DNA of 5,406 nt from Candidatus Bathyarchaeota archaeon (GTDB taxonomy: Archaea > Thermoproteota > Bathyarchaeia > 40CM-2-53-6 > FEN-987): positions 1 through 5,406 of the forward strand of contig PMBQ01000377.1 of assembly GCA_003152955.1 (NCBI GenBank), in the 5' to 3' direction. The translations under genes and the position numbers were made by a program. The notes below the pieces were generated by a model, which was not told the DNA's origin, did not search any database, and worked only from the letters and a program-made list of their open reading frames with translations. Positions 1 through 5,040 of the stretch are shown piece after piece; position 1 is the first letter of the stretch; each line of letters starts with the position of its first letter.

Positions 1-1
1 C

Positions 2-1081
2 TTCGTAGTCGGTCCCTACGCTACGAGAAATATTCAGTGGAACATAACAGTTCGAGGTACACCTGCAAACGACATACCGCTTGGTGAAACGGCCTTTTTC
101 AATGTGACCGCTAGCGTAGTCGTGACGCCTGACGTTGGAACTATTGGCTCAATTTTCGCATTCGCAGGATCAGGTTTCAGCTCAATCGCCACCAATTGTA
201 ATGCCACCTTCGCGCCACCGCTAGGAGGTATCTCGGTTAACGGTAATTGCGGTATTTCAACTCCGCTTGGTCTGGTTTCTGGATCCTTTACGCCTGGCCC
301 CACTACCCTGTATGGTACTTATGTTCTCACGGTAAGGGACAATACAGGAATAACTGCTACCACGTCATTCACGATCGGGACTCCTACGGCTCAGATAACA
401 CTGTCACCGAACATTGTCTCTTTTGGACCCTCATCAACGCAGTATGTTGGAGTTTCTGGATCTGGATTCAACCCGGGTGATAGTACGTGTAAGGTTACGG
501 CGGGAAGTGGGGGGACTTCTCCCATTATGGTGGGTACTGCCTCTTGCTCAATTTCAGGTGGATCGGTGTCTGGTTCGTTCACGGTTAGTAGTTCTGCGAT
601 CCCCGGGCTCTATCTGATTACTGTCAATGGTACGAGCGGGGACTTCGCGTCTAACTACCTGGAGATTGCAGTCACAACTGGAACGATTACCACGAGTACT
701 TCCACCTCAACTAGCGTCACAACAACGACGGCGACATCAATCACAACCAGTATACCTGTTACGCTTACCACCACATCGGTCACCGTTACGGGACCATCAA
801 CATCGACCATCAGCACCTTAACCACGACGAGCGTTACAGGGCAGTCTACGTATTCAATTTCAACGGTACCGGCAACGACAACTATGATAACTATTAGCAC
901 GCTTACAACAACTTCACAAACCGTAACCGGAATCTACACCCTCGGTGGGGGTGTCTCCACCCTCGGTGGCATAATCGGACAATCGTCAAGTACTGCCCCA
1001 CAGATTAGTGGAAACATGGTCGGGTTAATTTCGATACTAACTCTACTTGGACTGGTTCTAATTAGGAGATGGGCTTTTTGA
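2..1081 (+). CDS. Secreted surface protein with Ig-like repeats, Ser/Thr stalk and C-terminal membrane anchor (5' partial)
   Basis: The frame is open from base 2, so the true start and signal peptide lie outside the window; a GTG at 104 is internal, since coding-like sequence (WNITVRG, FFNVTAS) precedes it. Counting from that GTG codon as residue 1, two similar Ig/TIG-like beta domains lie at about 5-92 and 96-190. Each has a GSGF turn, a spaced cysteine pair (C32/C49 and C129/C148), a GSFT motif and a G-x-Y-x-(I/L)-TV strand; the first visible residues look like the end of an earlier copy. A Thr/Ser-rich stalk follows (about 191-278), then a Gly/Ser linker and a C-terminal hydrophobic helix (304-320) ending in RRWAF. 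Four N-x-T sequons (NIT, NVT, NAT, NGT) suggest N-glycosylation. This architecture fits an exported, membrane-anchored adhesin or S-layer-associated protein. The exact ligand or role is unknown. It is the upstream gene of a two-gene operon. Confidence 0.8.
   Translation, partial: FVVGPYATRNIQWNITVRGTPANDIPLGETAFFNVTASVVVTPDVGTIGSIFAFAGSGFSSIATNCNATFAPPLGGISVNGNCGISTPLGLVSGSFTPGPTTLYGTYVLTVRDNTGITATTSFTIGTPTAQITLSPNIVSFGPSSTQYVGVSGSGFNPGDSTCKVTAGSGGTSPIMVGTASCSISGGSVSGSFTVSSSAIPGLYLITVNGTSGDFASNYLEIAVTTGTITTSTSTSTSVTTTTATSITTSIPVTLTTTSVTVTGPSTSTISTLTTTSVTGQSTYSISTVPATTTMITISTLTTTSQTVTGIYTLGGGVSTLGGIIGQSSSTAPQISGNMVGLISILTLLGLVLIRRWAF
937..969 (+). repeat. 12-base in-frame direct repeat in the linker of the surface protein
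   Basis: CACCCTCGGTGG occurs at 937-948 and again at 958-969, 21 bases (7 codons) apart, so the protein reads TLGGGVS then TLGG. This looks like a small in-frame duplication in the flexible linker between the stalk and the membrane anchor. Confidence 0.6.
1064..1068 (+). promoter_or_regulatory. Shine-Dalgarno site that favours a TTG start at 1078
   Basis: AGGAG at 1064-1068 lies inside the end of the upstream gene. It directly abuts the ATG at 1069, which is too close to serve it, but lies 9 bases before the TTG at 1078, which is normal spacing. The site therefore supports TTG as the start of the downstream gene. Confidence 0.55.
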
Positions 1082-2079
1082 GATCTAATTTACGTGCTCC
1101 AACGCTGACGCTCCTACTATTGATCGTGTCGGGAATAGTCCTATTGTCGTGGGTTAGTGCTCCCGCCATTGGGAGTATCGGACCAGCAGCTATTACAACG
1201 CCGGGCCCCGTGACCACGTACACATCAACCACGGTAGTACCATCGCCAACCGTAACGGAGACGTCCACCAATACCATCTACACAACAACTTCCACTTCAA
1301 CCTCCACCAGCACAAGCACAACCACATCCATAAGCTCCAGTTTCACAACAACCGTAAGCGAAACGGCTACCAGTACAAGCACATCATCAAGCTACACAGA
1401 TACAGTCACGACTGGCGTCACGTCAATCTCGACCATCTCGTCCACTACGAGTCAGACTTCGACGACCACCTCGAAGATACTCTCGTTGACTACGGTTGCG
1501 GCGTTTCCTTCTTGTGTGATTGCTACAGCCAGTTACGGTTCCGCGCTTGCGCCTGAGGTTCAGCTGCTCAGAGATTTCCGGGATAATCAGATTCTGCGGA
1601 CCTCTGCGGGTTCGAGCTTCATGATCGTCTTCAACGCTTGGTACTACTCATTCAGCCCCGCAGTTGCTTCCCAGATTTCTACAAGTCCAGCTGAAATGAC
1701 GGTGATGAGAGGCGTCCTGTATCCGCTGGTTGGAATTCTGAAGCTCTCATCGTTGACTTTCTCTGCTGCAAGTGGAGTCCCAGAGCTGGCAGCGTTTCTC
1801 TCGGGAATGATTGCGAGTTCACTGATCGGAGCATTCTACGTGGGCTTACCAATGAGCGTAGTCAGAGCCAAGATTAGCCGCTTGCGAGGATCCAAATCGC
1901 AGAGAATGTTGGAGCGGACGTTGCTGGTCGTACTGCTTGGCGGAATTGGCACGCTTCTGGTCGGAGAATTGTTCGCTTCCTCAAGTCTACTAATGATATC
2001 CAGCGTAACGGTGCTACTCTCGACGCTATTCTTGTCAGCGACCTTCACTTCCGCAAAGATTGCGAGCAAGCTTCAGTAA
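1078..2079 (+). CDS. CFI-box membrane protein with signal peptide and Ser/Thr stalk
   Basis: The preferred start is TTG at 1078, well placed after AGGAG; ATG at 1069 would add three residues. The 333-residue product begins with a short basic stretch and a hydrophobic core (about 10-26) ending near Ser-Ala-Pro-Ala, consistent with a signal peptide or signal anchor. A Thr/Ser-rich stalk follows (about 40-132). The CFI box, CVIATASYG, is at 146-154, and its conserved continuation (LAPEVQLLRDFRDN, then SSFMIVFNAWYYSFSP) runs to about 199. Hydrophobic segments lie near 208-231 (weak), 236-262, 281-300 and 302-323, with a strongly basic stretch at 263-280 that is probably cytoplasmic. NCBI describes CFI-box proteins as having a conserved Cys-Phe-Ile-type motif of unknown function; here Phe is replaced by Val. 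The gene overlaps the preceding stop codon, so the pair is probably translationally coupled. A role in surface anchoring or processing is inferred only from this arrangement. Confidence 0.8.
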   Translation: MRSNLRAPTLTLLLLIVSGIVLLSWVSAPAIGSIGPAAITTPGPVTTYTSTTVVPSPTVTETSTNTIYTTTSTSTSTSTSTTTSISSSFTTTVSETATSTSTSSSYTDTVTTGVTSISTISSTTSQTSTTTSKILSLTTVAAFPSCVIATASYGSALAPEVQLLRDFRDNQILRTSAGSSFMIVFNAWYYSFSPAVASQISTSPAEMTVMRGVLYPLVGILKLSSLTFSAASGVPELAAFLSGMIASSLIGAFYVGLPMSVVRAKISRLRGSKSQRMLERTLLVVLLGGIGTLLVGELFASSSLLMISSVTVLLSTLFLSATFTSAKIASKLQ

Positions 2080-2133
2080 TTCCAAACTCCGGATCACCGC
2101 ACGTCAGGCTCGCAACGTCAGAAGCAACTTTAG

Positions 2134-2173
2134 TGACGGTCGAGGTGACCGTCAATTCCTGCTTTTTTGTTTT
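2134..2173 (+). terminator. Hairpin plus T-tract terminator of the surface-protein operon
   Basis: A perfect 8-bp stem, TGACGGTC (2134-2141) and GACCGTCA (2147-2154), encloses a 5-base loop. Eight bases later comes T6GT4 (2163-2173). The T-tract alone would suit archaeal termination, and the hairpin makes it resemble an intrinsic terminator. It lies 54 bases after the stop codon at 2079 and before the start at 2221. Confidence 0.6.
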
Positions 2174-2180
2174 GCAACAG

Positions 2181-2214
2181 ACTAATACCTTGACTGGAGT
2201 ACCCGCGTGGGTGG
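2181..2214 (+). promoter_or_regulatory. Weak promoter and ribosome-binding signals before the aldolase gene
   Basis: ACTAATACC at 2181-2189 is a poor TATA-like match about 35 bases before the start codon. GGTGG at 2210-2214 could pair with the 16S rRNA tail, with 6 bases to the ATG. An independent promoter is expected because a terminator lies just upstream, but neither element is strong. Confidence 0.25.
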
Positions 2215-2220
2215 TAAGAT

Positions 2221-3021
2221 ATGCGAATTGAACGGAACAGGGTCAAGTGGATGCTGAAGAGCGGGGACGCCGCTTTGGGAACGTGGGTTACGATAGGCAA
2301 CCCAGAAGTTGCCGAAATCTTAGCGAACGTAGGCTTCGACTGGCTCGTCTTCGACACTGAACACGCCCCTCTCTCGCTTGAAACTGTTGAATGGATGATA
2401 CAGGCAACAGCTGGCACGGGGATAGTTCCGCTCGTACGCGTCGCTGCAAACGATATGGTCATGGTCAAGCGTGCGCTGGACATCGGCGCGTATGGCGTGA
2501 TTGTTCCGTTAGTCAACAATAGGGAGGATGCGGAGAAGGCAGTGAGCTACACGCGGTACCCTCCCAAGGGTGTTAGGGGTGCGGGGCCCAGGAGATGTTC
2601 AACCTACGGATTGCGGTCGAAGGAATACTTTGACTGGGCAGGTAAAGAACTTCTTACCATTGTACAAGTTGAGACAGCGGAAGCTGTAGCGAACATAGAG
2701 GAGATCCTATCCGTCGATGGCGTGGACGTGTTCTTCGTCGGGCCAACAGACCTCACTATGTCTCTTGGAATTCCAGGCCGGCAAAACCACCCAAAGTTTG
2801 TACGGGCTATAGAGAAGGTTCTCGAAGCGGGCAGCGGGAGTGGAGTCTATCCTGGAACAATGGCTTACAGTCTCGAAGAGGCACGCATTGCACTCAGTCG
2901 AGGGTTCAAGTTCATCTCGCTAACAACTGATTTCAAACATCTCGTGAAAGGAGCGAAAGACATGCTTGACGCCGTCAGTGAGACGAAGACAAAGACCCGC
3001 CTGCAGCGTGGACGACATTAA
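2221..3021 (+). CDS. HpcH/HpaI family class II aldolase (2-keto-3-deoxy sugar acid or 4-hydroxy-2-oxoacid type)
   Basis: The 266-residue product has the usual length and full motif set of the HpcH/HpaI aldolase family (TIM barrel, related to citrate lyase beta). These enzymes cleave 4-hydroxy-2-oxo acids to pyruvate plus an aldehyde, using a divalent metal. Residues matching those of E. coli HpcH are present: H48 in FDTEHAP, R73 in PLVRV, Q149 and E151 in VQVET, and D177 in GPTDLTMSLG. The segments GAYGVIVPLV (89-98) and YPPKGVRGAGP (113-123) are also typical of the family. The substrate cannot be settled: 2-keto-3-deoxy-L-rhamnonate, 4-hydroxy-2-oxoheptanedioate and tartronate-semialdehyde-type aldolases share these residues, and no catabolic genes lie nearby. 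The C-terminal tail (about 254-266) is basic and probably disordered. ATG at 2221 follows a weak GGTGG. The protein is probably cytoplasmic and expressed as a single gene. Confidence 0.88.
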   Translation: MRIERNRVKWMLKSGDAALGTWVTIGNPEVAEILANVGFDWLVFDTEHAPLSLETVEWMIQATAGTGIVPLVRVAANDMVMVKRALDIGAYGVIVPLVNNREDAEKAVSYTRYPPKGVRGAGPRRCSTYGLRSKEYFDWAGKELLTIVQVETAEAVANIEEILSVDGVDVFFVGPTDLTMSLGIPGRQNHPKFVRAIEKVLEAGSGSGVYPGTMAYSLEEARIALSRGFKFISLTTDFKHLVKGAKDMLDAVSETKTKTRLQRGRH

Positions 3022-3041
3022 CTCGAATCTATCCATTTCCA

Positions 3042-3108
3042 GTCGGTGAAGGGTCAGCTACCATCCATTAGACGGATTCTCTAATGGTAGTCTCGAAAGC
3101 CCACCGAC
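3042..3108 (+). repeat. Nested inverted repeat downstream of the aldolase gene
   Basis: An outer 7-bp stem pairs GTCGGTG (3042-3048) with CACCGAC (3102-3108). Inside it, CTACCATCCATTAG (3058-3071) faces CTAATGGTAG (3081-3090), giving 10 pairs with a 4-base bulge and a 9-base loop. It starts 20 bases after the aldolase stop codon and has no following T-tract. It may stabilise the 3' end of the mRNA or assist termination. Confidence 0.45.
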
Positions 3109-3126
3109 GTCGACAATGAGAGCAGC

Positions 3127-3161
3127 AAAAGTGTGTGTGCATCAGCAGGATCCACACGCAC
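3127..3161 (-). terminator. Possible terminator of the thioesterase gene
   Basis: Read on the minus strand, GTGCGTGTG (3161-3153) and CACACACAC (3139-3131) form a 9-bp stem with one A-C mismatch, followed by TTTT (3130-3127). It begins about 10 bases after the thioesterase stop codon at 3172. The T-tract is short, so this could simply be a fortuitous GT-rich hairpin. Confidence 0.4.
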
Positions 3162-3171
3162 AAAGATTCCT

Positions 3172-3606
3172 CTATCGTTGAGCCTGTTTATCCAGAACCG
3201 CCAAAGTGAGTCTGGAAATACAGACAAGCTTCTCCTGTTCGTTATGGATGCGAATTTCCCACACTTGCGTGGAAGCACCAACATGGATTGATCTGGCTGT
3301 CCCGTAAACAAAACCGTTTGTAACGGGGCGGATATGGTTGGCGTTGATCTCTAACCCTACGCACATCTTCTTTTCTCTATCGACGCATAGATTGGCGGCC
3401 ACGCTACCTAGAGTTTCTGCCAAAGCTACTGACGCTCCCCCATGCAGGAGGCCGAAAGGCTGTATCGTCCGATGGTCAACGGGCATTCTGGCTTTGATGT
3501 AGTCGTCGCCAATCTCCAAGAACTCTATCCCGAGATGATCGATCATGGTCATCTTTCGGTTTTCGTTTAGCACGTCTGGAGTCGTTTGCGTTTGCCAAAT
3601 GGACAT
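3172..3606 (-). CDS. Hotdog-fold acyl-CoA thioesterase, PaaI/MenI (YdiI)-like
   Basis: The 144-residue product starts MSIW, as many bacterial YdiI/MenI proteins do, with ATG at 3606-3604. An ATG further upstream (3639) would add 11 residues that do not look like the family. The motifs are those of 1,4-dihydroxy-2-naphthoyl-CoA-type thioesterases: HLGIEFLEIGDDYIKARMPVD, then QPFGLLHGGAS with Q49 and H55, then LAETLGS with the presumed catalytic E64, then GLEINANHIRP with H91, then STQVWEIRI. These align with Q48, H54, E63 and H89 of E. coli MenI. The family hydrolyses acyl-CoA or aroyl-CoA thioesters in the cytoplasm, usually as a homotetramer. No menaquinone or phenylacetate genes are nearby, so the substrate is open. 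The sequence is strikingly bacterial in character, which suggests past transfer. It is divergent from the oxidoreductase gene and convergent with the aldolase gene. Confidence 0.88.
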   Translation of the reverse strand: MSIWQTQTTPDVLNENRKMTMIDHLGIEFLEIGDDYIKARMPVDHRTIQPFGLLHGGASVALAETLGSVAANLCVDREKKMCVGLEINANHIRPVTNGFVYGTARSIHVGASTQVWEIRIHNEQEKLVCISRLTLAVLDKQAQR

Positions 3607-3611
3607 TGGTA

Positions 3612-3620
3612 TCCTGTCCT
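3612..3620 (-). promoter_or_regulatory. Ribosome-binding site deciding the thioesterase start
   Basis: On the minus strand AGGACAGGA (3620-3612) contains two AGGA cores, 10 and 5 bases before the ATG at 3606. It supports the MSIW start over the ATG at 3639, which lies upstream of it. Confidence 0.5.
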
Positions 3621-3643
3621 TCGCTTGACGCTGGTGCACGTGT

Positions 3644-3660
3644 CAGTTTTAGCTTTCTGG
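3644..3660 (-). promoter_or_regulatory. Probable BRE/TATA promoter of the thioesterase gene
   Basis: The minus strand reads CCAGAAAGCTAAAACTG from 3660 to 3644. The A-rich CTAAAAC core (3652-3646) resembles an archaeal TATA box, and the preceding purine-rich AGAAAG fits a TFB recognition element. Transcription starting about 26 bases downstream (near 3623) would leave a short leader containing the AGGA sites and exclude the upstream ATG. Confidence 0.4.
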
Positions 3661-3692
3661 TAAGGCACTTCGACGATTCCTGATCCATTCCA

Positions 3693-3710
3693 TCCCTAAT
3701 TCTTCCCTAA
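3693..3710. repeat. TCCCTAA direct repeat in the divergent spacer
   Basis: TCCCTAA occurs at 3693-3699 and 3704-3710, with an 11-base offset, about one helical turn. Two same-face sites upstream of the thioesterase promoter could bind a dimeric regulator, but a pair of short repeats can also arise by chance. Confidence 0.3.
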
Positions 3711-3771
3711 CCCGTAGCTATTGTACTTCGATGTTGGCCTCAATCTATCTTCCTCGGAAGTCACTTTGGGA

Positions 3772-3800
3772 GGCTGGCGTGAATGTTTCACACGCCGGCC
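3772..3800. repeat. Strong inverted repeat in the divergent spacer
   Basis: GGCTGGCGTG (3772-3781) pairs with CACGCCGGCC (3791-3800) over 10 positions, one of them a G-U type pair. An alternative folding pairs GTGAA (3779-3783) with TTCAC (3787-3791) at the tip. It lies roughly midway between the two divergent genes, so an operator is as likely as an RNA hairpin. The absence of a following T-tract argues against a terminator on the plus strand. Confidence 0.5.
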
Positions 3801-3843
3801 ACATTCCATTCTACCGATTCATGGGTGAAACATGTTCGGCCAC
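3783..3843. repeat. Paired GTGAAACAT elements with CGGCCAC repeats (possible operator)
   Basis: ATGTTTCAC (3783-3791) and its exact reverse complement GTGAAACAT (3825-3833) form a 9-base inverted pair. CGGCCAC also occurs twice in direct orientation, at 3796-3802 and 3837-3843. The rest of the spacer 3607-3909 holds only promoter-like elements, and I see no gene in it. The arrangement suggests binding sites for a regulator controlling one or both divergent genes. Confidence 0.4.
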
Positions 3844-3866
3844 TGCGAGTTGACGTTTGACCCACT

Positions 3867-3901
3867 AGCTTAAGTTTCGAGACTCCATTGTTCACATGAG
3901 G
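3867..3901 (+). promoter_or_regulatory. Putative promoter and Shine-Dalgarno site of the oxidoreductase gene
   Basis: AGCTTAAGTTTC (3868-3878 region) is a modest TATA-like element about 38 bases before the start. It overlaps a near-palindrome AGTTTCGAGACT (3873-3884). GAGG at 3898-3901 lies 8 bases before TTG at 3910 and is a convincing ribosome-binding site. The TATA assignment is weak, and the ribosome-binding site is the firmer part. Confidence 0.4.
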
Positions 3902-3909
3902 AATTAGGT

Positions 3910-4851
3910 TTGAAATTTGGAATTCAGCATCCAAACTTCTCATACGATGGTAAAGGTTCAGAGATAGTGGAATCTCTGCGGCGTATTGCCGCGGAGGCTG
4001 AGCACCTCAATTTTGATTCATTTTGGGTTATGGACCATTTTCATCAAATCGAGAACGTTGGTGAGCCTCAGGAGCCCATGCTTGAAGGCTGGACCACACT
4101 AGGCGTCATGGCTGGAATCACGACAAAGATCAAACTCGGTACAATGGTCACAGGTATAGTGTACAGACACCCGTCCGTTCTCGCCAAGATCGGAGCCACC
4201 CTCGATGTACTCAGCAAGGGAAGGTTGTTCATGGGAATTGGCGCTGCATGGAATGAGGAAGAGGCAGCGGCATATGGCATTCCGTTCCCTTCCACTTCAG
4301 AGCGTTTTCAACGTTTGGAGGAAGCCGTTCAGATTATTCAGAAAATGTGGACTGAGGACCGTGCGAGTTTCAAGGGGCAATTTTACCAAATCCAAGATGC
4401 TTACTGCAATCCTAAACCAATTCAGAAACCGCATCCGCCGATCCTTATTGGGGGAAGCGGTGAACGCAAGACATTGAAGTTAGTGGCGAAGTATGCGGAC
4501 GCCTGCAACATCTTCGGTTCACCAGAGACAGTAAAGAAAAAACTGGCTATATTGCGGGACCACTGCAAAGCCGCCAGTAGGGATTACGATAGCATAATCA
4601 AGACCAAACTCGGAGCCGTGATTATTGACAAGGATAGCGCCGCTCTGAAACAGCGGGTTGCGCAATCCTTCAAGGGCGTCCCACCAGAAAGGTTGAACGA
4701 GTTCATTATGCTCGGCACTCCAGAGGAAATTCATAAGAAAATCGAAGCCTTCCGAGATGTCGGCGTCGACCAAATGATATTGAGCTTCGAACGAGGACGG
4801 GAACTAGAGGGTCTGAAGATCTTCGGAGAAGAAGTATCCAAGCGATTCTAA
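3910..4851 (+). CDS. Luciferase-like (LLM class) probable F420-dependent oxidoreductase, Rv1855c-like
   Basis: The 313-residue product is a full-length bacterial-luciferase-like TIM barrel. It starts at TTG 3910, served by GAGG; no other in-frame start follows the stop codon at 3871. Typical segments are MKFGIQHPNF at the N-terminus, FWVMDHFHQ (38-46), EPMLEGWTTLG (55-65), the signature LGTMVTGIVYRHPSVLAK (76-93), TLDVLSKGRLFMGIGAAW (97-114), AYGIPFP (121-127) and PKPIQKPHPPILIGGSGE (168-185). These match the F420-dependent LLM subfamily typified by mycobacterial Rv1855c. Such enzymes transfer hydride between F420 and an organic substrate; FMN use is possible and not excluded by sequence. The substrate is unknown. 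The C-terminal region (about 265-313) keeps the GTPEEI and GVDQMILSF motifs usual for the family. The gene is divergent from the thioesterase gene and appears monocistronic. Confidence 0.9.
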   Translation: MKFGIQHPNFSYDGKGSEIVESLRRIAAEAEHLNFDSFWVMDHFHQIENVGEPQEPMLEGWTTLGVMAGITTKIKLGTMVTGIVYRHPSVLAKIGATLDVLSKGRLFMGIGAAWNEEEAAAYGIPFPSTSERFQRLEEAVQIIQKMWTEDRASFKGQFYQIQDAYCNPKPIQKPHPPILIGGSGERKTLKLVAKYADACNIFGSPETVKKKLAILRDHCKAASRDYDSIIKTKLGAVIIDKDSAALKQRVAQSFKGVPPERLNEFIMLGTPEEIHKKIEAFRDVGVDQMILSFERGRELEGLKIFGEEVSKRF

Positions 4852-4924
4852 ACGATACTTTTGGAGATCCAGATTCTACCCCCAATTTGCCAGCACTTGT
4901 AACTAATCATCTGGGTCGCCATCA

Positions 4925-4953
4925 TTTTTCACTGTCCATCATCCTATTTTCTT
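4925..4953 (+). terminator. T-tract terminator region after the oxidoreductase gene
   Basis: T5 at 4925-4929 and TTTTCTT at 4947-4953 lie in pyrimidine-rich sequence on the plus strand, each shortly after a CCATCAT repeat (4919-4925 and 4936-4942). Archaeal RNA polymerase terminates at such T-tracts without a hairpin, and none is evident here. Confidence 0.4.
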
Positions 4954-4995
4954 GTCACATGGAATCAAATGATTTGGGCCAGCCTCCTGACCCAA

Positions 4996-5040
4996 CTGTC
5001 ACGTTAGCACTTTAATGACAGAGCGCTAAGCCCGTACGGG
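4996..5040 (+). promoter_or_regulatory. Promoter region of the DUF763 gene with two palindromic elements
   Basis: ACTTTAATG (5009-5017) is a TATA-like element about 28 bases before ATG 5041, the spacing expected for a leaderless archaeal transcript; no Shine-Dalgarno site is present. An inverted pair, CTGTCA (4996-5001) and TGACAG (5016-5021), brackets the box. A perfect palindrome, CCCGTACGGG (5031-5040), ends exactly at the start codon, where transcription would begin. This layout would suit a repressor site, although no regulator is known. Confidence 0.4.

Noticed and set aside
655..900. Minus-strand open frame, very rich in valine, opposite the surface-protein stalk
   Set aside because: It is the antisense reading of Thr/Ser codons (ACN read backwards gives NGT, much of it Val), with no start signal or recognisable domain. 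The same applies to the minus frame at 1062-1277.
2130..2519. 129-codon minus-strand open frame opposite the aldolase gene
   Set aside because: It lies across the start of a well-supported aldolase gene, shows no family resemblance, and runs through the terminator hairpin.
3607..3639. 11-residue N-terminal extension of the thioesterase (ATG at 3639)
   Set aside because: The predicted promoter start (about 3623) and the AGGA sites lie downstream of that ATG, and the MSIW start matches bacterial relatives.
3693..3713. Telomere-like CCCTAA repeats
   Set aside because: Only two copies with a 5-base interruption, in an archaeal-looking intergenic region; chance or a regulator site is more likely.
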